From the NCBI GenBank assembly GCA_964019155.1, contig OZ025241.1:54906872-54970871 (forward strand): a DNA stretch of 64,000 bases, in the 5' to 3' direction. Below are positions 1 through 12,473 of this stretch, one piece after another. The notes under the pieces were generated by a model that saw nothing but the letters and a program-made list of their open reading frames with translations, did no database searches and had not been told where the DNA came from. Positions within the stretch are counted from its first letter, which is position 1, and the number at the start of each line of letters is the position of its first letter. Made by a program: the position numbers and the translations under genes. The DNA comes from Osedax fenrisi (taxonomy: Eukaryota > Annelida > Polychaeta > Sabellida > Siboglinidae).

Positions 1-165
<165 letters not shown>

Positions 166-404
166 TGTAGTAATATTGAATACGCCTACTATACATATAT
201 AGCGTGACTAAGCCACGCCCATTACAAATGACTTACAAGACTCACTTACTACTTAATGCACAACAAATAAACACCTATACCTAATTATATATATATTATC
301 TAAAATAATACAAGATACGAGATACGGCACTTCCAGATAAGGTTAGTCACGTATATATGTATAGTAGGCTATATTAACTCATATTCAGTATCATAAATAC
401 TACA
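166..404 (+). repeat. 5' LTR of copy 1 (239 bp)
   Basis: Begins TGTAGT and ends ACTACA, a 6-bp inverted terminal repeat with the usual TG...CA. It is identical to the 5' LTR of copy 2 but differs from both 3' LTRs at five positions (ACAAG/ACGAG, CAACA/CAACT, two bases in CTAAAATAAT/CTATCATAAT, CAGTAT/CAATAT). Confidence 0.95.
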
Positions 405-421
405 TGGTGACAGCGGTCAAG
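405..421 (+). promoter_or_regulatory. Primer-binding site, copy 1
   Basis: TGGTGACAGCGGTCAAG directly follows the 5' LTR. TGG complements the 3' CCA of a tRNA, as expected for a minus-strand primer site. I could not assign the tRNA species. Confidence 0.75.
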
Positions 422-934
422 TTATACTAATTAATATATTATTGTTGTATATAATATTTTACTATTTAGTTAATGGTACCTAAAATCGTTATACATATAA
501 AAAGTACATATTATACTTTATTACACGTTGAAAATATATATATTAGTTATATAAATATATATAGTGCATGTAAAAATATTATTTATTATATATCGCGTAC
601 ATATTATAATCATATGGAAAATTACCAAATTAGAGAAAATTAAAAAAAAAAAAAAAAAATCCAATTAAAAAAAAAAAAAAATAAAATGTCGATAAATTTA
701 ATTCGTTAATTTTCAAACAAAAGAATTATAAATTCTATAGAAAACGAATGATTTATTTTAATTGCTGATTTTAATTGCTGATTTATATATATTCTAGAAA
801 CATTGAAGTTATATTAGATTTATATTGGATTTATTTATATCAATATTTATATAAAATTATATAAATCTTTAAAATTATATAAAATTATATAAATCTATAA
901 AATTATATAAAATTATATATATAGATTTAATACA
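422..934 (+). other. Untranslated leader of Ty3 copy 1
   Basis: AT-rich leader between the primer-binding site and the first gag ATG. It contains runs of 18 A (642-659) and 15 A (667-681) and several AAATTATATAA repeats just before the ATG at 935. No ORF is supported. Copy 2 has the same homopolymer lengths. Confidence 0.7.
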
Positions 935-1454
935 ATGTTAGATAGAATACCTAATGCTTTAGACGTAAGCAAAGGACCCACAGAATGGAAAAGGTGGAAA
1001 CAAAATTATGAGATTTATGCATGTGCAAATGAATTAGAGAAAAAGTCAAGTAAAGTCCAAATAGCTAACTTCCTATATGCGATAGGAGAAGATGCAGTAG
1101 ACATCTATAATTCATTTGATATTGAACAAAAATATGACAAAGACAATAAAGAAAGTGAACTAAAAATAGAAACTATAATGGAAAAATTCGATAGCCATTT
1201 CATACCTAAAGTGAATACTACTTATGAAAGGTATTGCTTTTTTTAAAAGACAACAACTAATAGATGAAAATATTGAAAGTTATTACAGTTGTATAAAGAT
1301 ATTAGCAACATCATGTGCCTTTAAAGACATGAAGGAGTCCCTTATTAGAGACAAAATAATAATCGGTATGAATGACGAAACACTCAGACAGAGGTTTTTA
1401 CAAGAATCTTGCAGCAAATAATTAACGGCAGAACAAATAGTCGAATCATGCAAG
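935..1454 (+). pseudogene. gag (capsid part), interrupted, copy 1
   Basis: The gag N-terminal region lies in two frames. The first ORF (935-1246, 103 aa) has the W..W...Y pattern of retrotransposon capsids near residues 19-26. It ends at TAA directly after a run of seven T (1238-1244). The sequence that should follow continues one base over (1224-1421): after the T run come KRQQ, then a typical capsid C-terminal block with LIRDKIIIGM. That frame then meets TAA at 1419-1421, and the same frame resumes into the zinc knuckles of the ORF starting at 1455. The reading therefore needs a +1 shift at T7 and passage of a stop. Copy 2 has exactly the same two lesions. Either the element is dead and was duplicated, or it uses recoding; the duplication evidence favours the first. 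Confidence 0.85.
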
Positions 1455-4400
1455 ATGAAACAGATATCACGACAGCAGAATGAAGAAATTACTAGAAAAC
1501 CGACTATAGAATACGTGAAGACTGATTACAAGAAGAAAGAATACAAGAAAGAATTCAAGAATAAAGATTACGAATTCAAGAAACCAGCAGAGCGAAAGAC
1601 TTGTGGTAAATGCGGAAGGACGCATGAATTTAGAAACTGTCCAGCAATTAAGTCGAAATGCCATAAATGCAACAAAGAGGGACATTGGGCAAAGCTATGC
1701 AGAAAACCAAGTGAACGAGCACATACAAAAACTTATGAGAATTACGAAGTTAAAACAAGTATAGATACTAAGAAGCCGACAGGAAATTATAAGTTCCTAG
1801 GAGAAATAAAGGTTCCATATATTAAATCGTGGACAAAATTAATAAAAGTCAAAGCGCCAGGATTTAACCAAACATGTGAGTTTAAAATAGACACAGGAGC
1901 AAGCGCAACTATTCTCCCTTATAATAGAAAGTTACCCGAACTTATAAAAAGTAACATAGAACTGAGAGGACCAGGAATGGTGTCATTAGAGATAGTTGGA
2001 ATGTTTACGGCTGAAATGACGTACAAAGAAAGTACAATAAGAGAAAATATCTACGTATTAAAAAACCAACACATTGGTTTATTATCGAGAAACATGTCTA
2101 TTAAATTAGGACTGGTAAAACTAATAGGAGAAATTCACCCACATAAAGAATTATTTGAAGGACTAGGGGAATTAAAGAGAAAATATAAAATCCAAATCAA
2201 GAAGGAAGCGAAACCATATTCCATTTACGTACCAAGACCCGTACCAATACATTTACAAACGCGAGTTAAAGAAGAACTTGATAAAATGATAAAGTTAGGA
2301 GTGATAGAAGAAGCTATGTACCCAACTGAATGGTGTTGCCCTGTGGTAGTGGCTATGAAGTCACATGGAAAGATCAGAATATGCAGTGATATGACAAAGT
2401 TAAATGAGGCAGTAAAGCGTGAGTTGTACCCAATGGCCACCGTAGAAGTAAGCCTGGCAAAGATACAGGGACAAATATTCAGCAAACTCGATGCTAATGC
2501 AGGATTTTGGCAAATTCCACTAGAGGAAGAATCCAAACCATTAACTGCGTTCCTAACACCGTGGGGACGATATGTATACAATAAGTTACCATTCGGGCTA
2601 ACATCTGCACCAGAAATATTCTGTAGAGAAATGGACAAGATATTGCACAATTGTAAAGGAGTCGTGATACATATGGACGACGTACTAATAATGGGTAAAG
2701 ACCTAGAAGAACATGACGAGAACTTAAATGAAGTACTCAACCGCATAGAAGAGGCAGGAATGACACTAAATAAAGATAAATGTAAATTTAGAAAAGATGA
2801 AGTAGAATTCTTAGGCTATAAGATAGGAAAACATGGTATCAAAGCAGGAGAGAAAATACAAGGTTTAAGAGATTTTCCGAGGCCAACTAATGTAAAAGGC
2901 GTGCGAAGCTTTCTAGGCCTGATAAATCAATATGCTAGATTCAGCGCAGAAATAGCAGAAACAAGCCATCCTATTAGAGAACTACTGAAGAAGAATATAG
3001 TATGGATATGGGAAGAAGCACAAGAAAACAGTTTTAGAAAAATGAAAGAACTTTTTGAGAAACTAACGATATTAGCATTCTTCGATATAAATAAAAAGAG
3101 TATAATCACAACGGACGCATCAAACCAAGGTATAGGAGCTATTCTCTCACAGATAGATGAGAAAGGAAATAGACGAATGATAGCAGCGGCGAGCCGATCT
3201 CTTACGGAAACCGAGAAAAACTATGCAGTAATAGAAAAGGAAGCATTAGGAGTCGTTTGGGGACTAGAAAAATTTAACTATTACGTAAACGGAGCAAATA
3301 TAACCATAGAAACAGATCATAAACCATTGATAACTTTATTTGGAAAGAAGGAAGTCGAGAAAATACCAATAAGAATACAGAGGTATAGATTAAGACTCAT
3401 GAGATATGTCATAGATATGAAATACATACAAGGGAAATTAAACATCGGAGCGGATGCACTTTCAAGATATCCAGGACAACGAGAAATTTCAAATATACTA
3501 GAAATAGAAGTTAATGAATTAATAAAGAACACATTCAAACCAGGGAGTTCAATTAAATTACAAGAATTGAGACGCTTACAAGAAGCAGACCCAGTATTAC
3601 AGTCAGTAAAAAAGAAGACAGAAGATGGATGGGAAAAGAGAGATTCTAAAGACTACAAACTAAAAAGATATTATGAACGTCAAGAAAGTATATCAATAAT
3701 GAAAGATTGTTTAACGTACGAAAATAGACTTATTATACCTAAGAATCATATACAAGAGGTTATGAAGGAGATACACAGAGGACACCAAGGTATTAACAAA
3801 TGCCAGGCAAGAGCTAGAGATAGCGTATGGTGGATAGGAATTAATAAGGACATCGAAAAAATGGTTAGAAATTGCTCGACATGTCAAATATATGGGCCAA
3901 TAATCCGAGAACCTTTAGAGATTATACATACACCTAAACATGCATGGGAAATAGTGGGAACAGACTTATATACCTACGAACGTAGAACATATATAATCGT
4001 AGTCGACTACTATTCCAGATATTTTGAAACGATGCTTCTAAGAAGCGAAAAATCAATAGACACAATAAATGCTTTAAAATCTATTTTCGCTAGACATGGT
4101 ATCCCTGAGACCTTAGTATCAGATAATGGTAGTCAATATATTAGTCAAGAATTTAAAGAATTCCAAGAGAAATATGGATTCCAAGCGATTAAATCATCTC
4201 CTAAACATCCACAAGGTAATTCAGTAGCAGAAAGAGCTATAAAAACGATAAAGGGTATTCTAGAAAAAGAAGAAGATCCCTACCTAGGACTACTCTCATA
4301 CAGAAGTACACCACTCAGCTTTGGAAGATCACCAGCAGAACTTCTGATGAACAGAAAATTACGAACTACAGTAGTTGATCTTACATTAGATAATTACATG

Positions 4401-4613
4401 AATAAAGAAGACCACTGTATATTTAGGGACAAGAACGAAAATAAGAAATTAGAAATCAAAAGAAACAGAGACAATAAGTATACTAAAAACTTACGAAAGA
4501 TAGAAGACGGGGAAGATGTATACATTAGGGACCTAGATAGAATGGCACCGTTATCAACACAACACCCGAGAGTACAAGATCATATAATCTCAGAACGGAG
4601 AAACAAGATGTGA
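1455..4613 (+). CDS. Ty3/gypsy gag nucleocapsid-pol polyprotein, copy 1
   Basis: 1052 codons. Two zinc knuckles come first: C50-x2-C-x3-H-x4-C62 (one residue short of canonical) and C69-x2-C-x4-H-x4-C82. Aspartic protease has DTG at 146-148. Reverse transcriptase has D346 and the HMDD box with D408/D409, His standing where many families have Tyr. RNase H has D554, E596 and D621. Integrase has the HHCC zinc site (H774, H777, C807, C810) and catalytic D837, D890, E926 with exactly 35 residues between the last two. All catalytic residues are present. The ORF is open upstream of the chosen ATG back to the TAA at 1419, so the start is nominal. The stop at 4611 comes early: family-typical C-terminal sequence (RRNR, then PPDRL) lies in another frame up to 4711. 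Confidence 0.93.
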   Translation: MKQISRQQNEEITRKPTIEYVKTDYKKKEYKKEFKNKDYEFKKPAERKTCGKCGRTHEFRNCPAIKSKCHKCNKEGHWAKLCRKPSERAHTKTYENYEVKTSIDTKKPTGNYKFLGEIKVPYIKSWTKLIKVKAPGFNQTCEFKIDTGASATILPYNRKLPELIKSNIELRGPGMVSLEIVGMFTAEMTYKESTIRENIYVLKNQHIGLLSRNMSIKLGLVKLIGEIHPHKELFEGLGELKRKYKIQIKKEAKPYSIYVPRPVPIHLQTRVKEELDKMIKLGVIEEAMYPTEWCCPVVVAMKSHGKIRICSDMTKLNEAVKRELYPMATVEVSLAKIQGQIFSKLDANAGFWQIPLEEESKPLTAFLTPWGRYVYNKLPFGLTSAPEIFCREMDKILHNCKGVVIHMDDVLIMGKDLEEHDENLNEVLNRIEEAGMTLNKDKCKFRKDEVEFLGYKIGKHGIKAGEKIQGLRDFPRPTNVKGVRSFLGLINQYARFSAEIAETSHPIRELLKKNIVWIWEEAQENSFRKMKELFEKLTILAFFDINKKSIITTDASNQGIGAILSQIDEKGNRRMIAAASRSLTETEKNYAVIEKEALGVVWGLEKFNYYVNGANITIETDHKPLITLFGKKEVEKIPIRIQRYRLRLMRYVIDMKYIQGKLNIGADALSRYPGQREISNILEIEVNELIKNTFKPGSSIKLQELRRLQEADPVLQSVKKKTEDGWEKRDSKDYKLKRYYERQESISIMKDCLTYENRLIIPKNHIQEVMKEIHRGHQGINKCQARARDSVWWIGINKDIEKMVRNCSTCQIYGPIIREPLEIIHTPKHAWEIVGTDLYTYERRTYIIVVDYYSRYFETMLLRSEKSIDTINALKSIFARHGIPETLVSDNGSQYISQEFKEFQEKYGFQAIKSSPKHPQGNSVAERAIKTIKGILEKEEDPYLGLLSYRSTPLSFGRSPAELLMNRKLRTTVVDLTLDNYMNKEDHCIFRDKNENKKLEIKRNRDNKYTKNLRKIEDGEDVYIRDLDRMAPLSTQHPRVQDHIISERRNKM

Positions 4614-4711
4614 GAAGGAATAGATGCCAGCTCATACCCACGAATGGATCTACATACACCACTAGATCAGGAAGGCATGTAAAACCTCCAGATCGCCTTA
4701 TAGAGGCTTAG
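4565..4711 (+). pseudogene. Frameshifted C-terminal tail of pol, copy 1
   Basis: In the frame one base away from the pol ORF, an open stretch ends at TAG 4709-4711. It encodes RRNR, then TTRSGR and PPDRL, the usual end of Ty3/gypsy integrases. The pol ORF meanwhile ends 98 bases earlier in unrelated residues. A one-base indel somewhere around 4550-4570 is the simplest reading. Copy 2 carries the same break, ending at 11282. Confidence 0.7.
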
Positions 4712-4840
4712 TTTAAAACTAAGCACACAAATGGGTGGTAGAAATATTATTTTATACGTAATGTTATTTATTATATTGTTATACTTATATTGTCAATTTA
4801 TTATTATTATTATATATTATAATGCTTATATTATATACTT

Positions 4841-4850
4841 AGTAGAGGGA
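4841..4850 (+). promoter_or_regulatory. Polypurine tract, copy 1
   Basis: AGTAGAGGGA lies immediately 5' of the 3' LTR, at the position where plus-strand priming occurs. Copy 2 has the same tract at 11412-11421. Confidence 0.6.
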
Positions 4851-6718
<1,868 letters not shown>

Positions 6719-6957
6719 TGTAGTAATATTGAATACGCCTACTATACATATATAGCGTGACTAAGCCACGCCCATTACAAATGACTTACAAGACTCACTT
6801 ACTACTTAATGCACAACAAATAAACACCTATACCTAATTATATATATATTATCTAAAATAATACAAGATACGAGATACGGCACTTCCAGATAAGGTTAGT
6901 CACGTATATATGTATAGTAGGCTATATTAACTCATATTCAGTATCATAAATACTACA
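6719..6957 (+). repeat. 5' LTR of copy 2 (239 bp)
   Basis: Identical to the 5' LTR of copy 1 at every position I compared, including the five bases that separate 5' from 3' LTRs. Confidence 0.95.
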
Positions 6958-6992
6958 TGGTGACAAAATACTACATGGTGACAGCGGTCAAG
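6958..6992 (+). promoter_or_regulatory. Primer-binding site with 18-bp duplication, copy 2
   Basis: The LTR/primer-site junction AAATACTACATGGTGACA occurs twice in tandem (6948-6965 and 6966-6983). A partial site therefore stands at 6958-6965 and the full one at 6976-6992. Copy 1 has the junction once. Confidence 0.85.
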
Positions 6993-7505
6993 TTATACTA
7001 ATTAATATATTATTGTTGTATATAATATTTTACTATTTAGTTAATGGTACCTAAAATCGTTATACATATAAAAAGTACATATTATACTTTATTACACGTT
7101 GAAAATATATATATTAGTTATATAAATATATATAGTGCATGTAAAAATATTATTTATTATATATCGCGTACATATTATAATCATATGGAAAATTACCAAA
7201 TTAGAGAAAATTAAAAAAAAAAAAAAAAAATCCAATTAAAAAAAAAAAAAAATAAAATGTCGATAAATTTAATTCGTTAATTTTCAAACAAAAGAATTAT
7301 AAATTCTATAGAAAACGAATGATTTATTTTAATTGCTGATTTTAATTGCTGATTTATATATATTCTAGAAACATTGAAGTTATATTAGATTTATATTGGA
7401 TTTATTTATATCAATATTTATATAAAATTATATAAATCTTTAAAATTATATAAAATTATATAAATCTATAAAATTATATAAAATTATATATATAGATTTA
7501 ATACA
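6993..7505 (+). other. Untranslated leader of Ty3 copy 2
   Basis: Same AT-rich leader as in copy 1, with the same poly-A lengths; no ORF is supported. Confidence 0.7.
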
Positions 7506-8025
7506 ATGCTAGATAGAATACCTAATGCTTTAGACGTAAGCAAAGGACCCACAGAATGGAAAAGGTGGAAACAAAATTATGAGATTTATGCATGTGCAAA
7601 TGAATTAGAGAAAAAGTCAAGTAAAGTCCAAATAGCTAACTTCCTATATGCGATAGGAGAAGATGCAGTAGACATCTATAATTCATTTGATATTGAACAA
7701 AAATATGACAAAGACAATAAAGAAAGTGAACTAAAAATAGAAACTATAATGGAAAAATTCGATAGCCATTTCATACCTAAAGTGAATACTACTTATGAAA
7801 GGTATTGCTTTTTTTAAAAGACAACAACTAATAGATGAAAATATTGAAAGTTATTACAGTTGTATAAAGATATTAGCAACATCATGTGCCTTTAAAGACA
7901 TGAAGGAGTCCCTTATTAGAGACAAAATAATAATCGGTATGAATGACGAAACACTCAGACAGAGGTTTTTACAAGAATCTTGCAGCAAATAATTAACGGC
8001 AGAACAAATAGTCGAATCATGCAAG
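7506..8025 (+). pseudogene. gag (capsid part), interrupted, copy 2
   Basis: ORFs at 7506-7817 and 7795-7992 repeat the split capsid of copy 1: same T7 run with a frame change, and the same TAA at 7990-7992 before the nucleocapsid-pol frame. The encoded residues equal those of copy 1. Sharing of both lesions fits duplication of one defective element. Confidence 0.85.
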
Positions 8026-11000
8026 ATGAAACAGATATCACGACAGCAGAATGAAGAAATTACTAGAAAACCGACTATAGAATACGTGAAGACTGATTAC
8101 AAGAAGAAAGAATACAAGAAAGAATTCAAGAATAAAGATTACGAATTCAAGAAACCAGCAGAGCGAAAGACTTGTGGTAAATGCGGAAGGACGCATGAAT
8201 TTAGAAACTGTCCAGCAATTAAGTCGAAATGCCATAAATGCAACAAAGAGGGACATTGGGCAAAGCTATGCAGAAAACCAAGTGAACGAGCACATACAAA
8301 AACTTATGAGAATTACGAAGTTAAAACAAGTATAGATACTAAGAAGCCGACAGGAAATTATAAGTTCCTAGGAGAAATAAAGGTTCCATATATTAAATCG
8401 TGGACAAAATTAATAAAAGTCAAAGCGCCAGGATTTAACCAAACATGTGAGTTTAAAATAGACACAGGAGCAAGCGCAACTATTCTCCCTTATAATAGAA
8501 AGTTACCCGAACTTATAAAAAGTAACATAGAACTGAGAGGACCAGGAATGGTGTCATTAGAGATAGTTGGAATGTTTACGGCTGAAATGACGTACAAAGA
8601 AAGTACAATAAGAGAAAATATCTACGTATTAAAAAACCAACACATTGGTTTATTATCGAGAAACATGTCTATTAAATTAGGACTGGTAAAACTAATAGGA
8701 GAAATTCACCCACATAAAGAATTATTTGAAGGACTAGGGGAATTAAAGAGAAAATATAAAATCCAAATCAAGAAGGAAGCGAAACCATATTCCATTTACG
8801 TACCAAGACCCGTACCAATACATTTACAAACGCGAGTTAAAGAAGAACTTGATAAAATGATAAAGTTAGGAGTGATAGAAGAAGCTATGTACCCAACTGA
8901 ATGGTGTTGCCCTGTGGTAGTGGCTATGAAGTCACATGGAAAGATCAGAATATGCAGTGATATGACAAAGTTAAATGAGGCAGTAAAGCGTGAGTTGTAC
9001 CCAATGGCCACCGTAGAAGTAAGCCTGGCAAAGATACAGGGACAAATATTCAGCAAACTCGATGCTAATGCAGGATTTTGGCAAATTCCACTAGAGGAAG
9101 AATCCAAACCATTAACTGCGTTCCTAACACCGTGGGGACGATATGTATACAATAAGTTACCATTCGGGCTAACATCTGCACCAGAAATATTCTGTAGAGA
9201 AATGGACAAGATATTGCACAATTGTAAAGGAGTCGTGATACATATGGACGACGTACTAATAATGGGTAAAGACCTAGAAGAACATGACGAGAACTTAAAT
9301 GAAGTACTCAACCGCATAGAAGAGGCAGGAATGACACTAAATAAAGATAAATGTAAATTTAGAAAAGATGAAGTAGAATTCTTAGGCTATAAGATAGGAA
9401 AACATGGTATCAAAGCAGGAGAGAAAATACAAGGTTTAAGAGATTTTCCGAGGCCAACTAATGTAAAAGGCGTGCGAAGCTTTCTAGGCCTGATAAATCA
9501 ATATGCTAGATTCAGCGCAGAAATAGCAGAAACAAGCCATCCTATTAGAGAACTACTGAAGAAGAATATAGTATGGATATGGGAAGAAGCACAAGAAAAC
9601 AGTTTTAGAAAAATGAAAGAACTTTTTGAGAAACTAACGATATTAGCATTCTTCGATATAAATAAAAAGAGTATAATCACAACGGACGCATCAAACCAAG
9701 GTATAGGAGCTATTCTCTCACAGATAGATGAGAAAGGAAATAGACGAATGATAGCAGCGGCGAGCCGATCTCTTACGGAAACCGAGAAAAACTATGCAGT
9801 AATAGAAAAGGAAGCATTAGGAGTCGTTTGGGGACTAGAAAAATTTAACTATTACGTAAACGGAGCAAATATAACCATAGAAACAGATCATAAACCATTG
9901 ATAACTTTAGTTGGAAAGAAGGAAGTCGAGAAAATACCAATAAGAATACAGAGGTATAGATTAAGACTCATGAGATATGTCATAGATATGAAATACATAC
10001 AAGGGAAATTATACATCGGAGCGGATGCACTTTCAAGATATCCAGGACAACGAGAAATTTCAAATATACTAGAAATAGAAGTTAATGAATTAATAAAGAA
10101 CACATTCAAACCAGGGAATTCAATTAAATTACAAGAATTGAGACGCTTACAAGAAGCAGACCCAGTATTACAGTCAGTAAAAAAGAAGACAGAAGATGGA
10201 TGGGAAAAGAGAGATTCTAAAGACTACAAACTAAAAAGATATTATGAACGTCAAGAAAGTATATCAATAATGAAAGATTGTTTAACGTACGAAAATAGAC
10301 TTATTATACCTAAGAATCATATACAAGAGGTTATGAAGGAGATACACAGAGGACACCAAGGTATTAACAAATGCCAGGCAAGAGCTAGAGATAGCGTATG
10401 GTGGATAGGAATTAATAAGGACATCGAAAAAATGGTTAGAAATTGCTCGACATGTCAAATATATGGGCCAATAATCCGAGAACCTTTAGAGATTATACAT
10501 ACACCTAAACATGCATGGGAAATAGTGGGAACAGACTTATATACCTACGAACGTAGAACATATATAATCGTAGTCGACTACTATTCCAGATATTTTGAAA
10601 CGATGCTTCTAAGAAGCGAAAAATCAATAGACACAATAAATGCTTTAAAATCTATTTTCGCTAGACATGGTATCCCTGAGACCTTAGTATCAGATAATGG
10701 TAGTCAATATATTAGTCAAGAATTTAAAGAATTCCAAGAGAAATATGGATTCCAAGCGATTAAATCATCTCCTAAACATCCACAAGGTAATTCAGTAGCA
10801 GAAAGAGCTATAAAAACGATAAAGGGTATTCTAGAAAAAGAAGAAGATCCCTACCTAGGACTACTCTCATACAGAAGTACACCACTCAGCTTTGGAAGAT
10901 CACCAGCAGAACTTCTGATGAACAGAAAATTACGAACTACAGTAGTTGATCTTACATTAGATAATTACATGAATAAAGAAGACCACTGTATATTTAGGGA

Positions 11001-11184
11001 CAAGAACGAAAATAAGAAATTAGAAATCAAAAGAAACAGAGACAATAAGTATACTAAAAACTTACGAAAGATAGAAGACGGGGAAGATGTATACATTAGG
11101 GACCTAGATAGAATGGCACCGTTATCAACACAACACCCGAGAGTACAAGATCATATAATCTCAGAACGGAGAAACAAGATGTGA
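8026..11184 (+). CDS. Ty3/gypsy gag nucleocapsid-pol polyprotein, copy 2
   Basis: 1052 codons, with the domains and catalytic residues of copy 1 at the same positions (zinc knuckles 50-82, protease DTG 146-148, RT D346/D408/D409, RNase H D554/E596/D621, integrase D837/D890/E926). It differs from copy 1 by F629V, N663Y and S698N. All three lie between RNase H and integrase and touch no catalytic residue. The C-terminal tail is out of frame and ends at 11282. Confidence 0.93.
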   Translation: MKQISRQQNEEITRKPTIEYVKTDYKKKEYKKEFKNKDYEFKKPAERKTCGKCGRTHEFRNCPAIKSKCHKCNKEGHWAKLCRKPSERAHTKTYENYEVKTSIDTKKPTGNYKFLGEIKVPYIKSWTKLIKVKAPGFNQTCEFKIDTGASATILPYNRKLPELIKSNIELRGPGMVSLEIVGMFTAEMTYKESTIRENIYVLKNQHIGLLSRNMSIKLGLVKLIGEIHPHKELFEGLGELKRKYKIQIKKEAKPYSIYVPRPVPIHLQTRVKEELDKMIKLGVIEEAMYPTEWCCPVVVAMKSHGKIRICSDMTKLNEAVKRELYPMATVEVSLAKIQGQIFSKLDANAGFWQIPLEEESKPLTAFLTPWGRYVYNKLPFGLTSAPEIFCREMDKILHNCKGVVIHMDDVLIMGKDLEEHDENLNEVLNRIEEAGMTLNKDKCKFRKDEVEFLGYKIGKHGIKAGEKIQGLRDFPRPTNVKGVRSFLGLINQYARFSAEIAETSHPIRELLKKNIVWIWEEAQENSFRKMKELFEKLTILAFFDINKKSIITTDASNQGIGAILSQIDEKGNRRMIAAASRSLTETEKNYAVIEKEALGVVWGLEKFNYYVNGANITIETDHKPLITLVGKKEVEKIPIRIQRYRLRLMRYVIDMKYIQGKLYIGADALSRYPGQREISNILEIEVNELIKNTFKPGNSIKLQELRRLQEADPVLQSVKKKTEDGWEKRDSKDYKLKRYYERQESISIMKDCLTYENRLIIPKNHIQEVMKEIHRGHQGINKCQARARDSVWWIGINKDIEKMVRNCSTCQIYGPIIREPLEIIHTPKHAWEIVGTDLYTYERRTYIIVVDYYSRYFETMLLRSEKSIDTINALKSIFARHGIPETLVSDNGSQYISQEFKEFQEKYGFQAIKSSPKHPQGNSVAERAIKTIKGILEKEEDPYLGLLSYRSTPLSFGRSPAELLMNRKLRTTVVDLTLDNYMNKEDHCIFRDKNENKKLEIKRNRDNKYTKNLRKIEDGEDVYIRDLDRMAPLSTQHPRVQDHIISERRNKM

Positions 11185-11421
11185 GAAGGAATAGATGCCA
11201 GCTCATACCCACGAATGGATCTACATACACCACTAGATCAGGAAGGCATGTAAAACCTCCAGATCGCCTTATAGAGGCTTAGTTTAAAACTAAGCACACA
11301 AATGGGTGGTAGAAATATTATTTTATACGTAATGTTATTTATTATATTGTTATACTTATATTGTCAATTTATTATTATTATTATATATTATAATGCTTAT
11401 ATTATATACTTAGTAGAGGGA

Positions 11422-11659
11422 TGTAGTAATATTGAATACGCCTACTATACATATATAGCGTGACTAAGCCACGCCCATTACAAATGACTTACGAGACTCA
11501 CTTACTACTTAATGCACAACTAATAAACACCTATACCTAATTATATATATATTATCTATCATAATACAAGATACGAGATACGGCACTTCCAGATAAGGTT
11601 AGTCACGTATATATGTATAGTAGGCTATATTAACTCATATTCAATATCATAAATACTAC

Positions 11660-11660
<1 letters not shown>
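11422..11660 (+). repeat. 3' LTR of copy 2 (239 bp)
   Basis: Has the 3'-type base at all five positions that distinguish 5' from 3' LTRs and lacks the 53-bp duplication of copy 1. It follows the purine tract AGTAGAGGGA at 11412-11421. Confidence 0.95.

Positions 11661-12473
<813 letters not shown>

Larger units (their letters stand above)
6719..11660 (+). mobile_element. Ty3/gypsy LTR retrotransposon, copy 2
   Basis: Complete 4942-bp copy, same orientation as copy 1 and the same length once copy 1's 53-bp LTR duplication and copy 2's own 18-bp duplication are removed. I found only a handful of internal substitutions: ATGTTA/ATGCTA at the gag start, and three amino-acid changes in the RNase H and connection region. 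Its 5' LTR equals the 5' LTR of copy 1, and its 3' LTR equals the 3' LTR of copy 1. It is therefore a DNA-level duplicate. Confidence 0.95.

Noticed and set aside
2225..2746. 173-codon minus-strand ORF (also 8796-9317)
   Set aside because: Shadow of the reverse transcriptase coding strand; no recognised domain.
6719..11660. Copy 2 as an independent retrotransposition event
   Set aside because: Shared 5'-type and 3'-type LTR differences cannot arise from separate reverse transcription.
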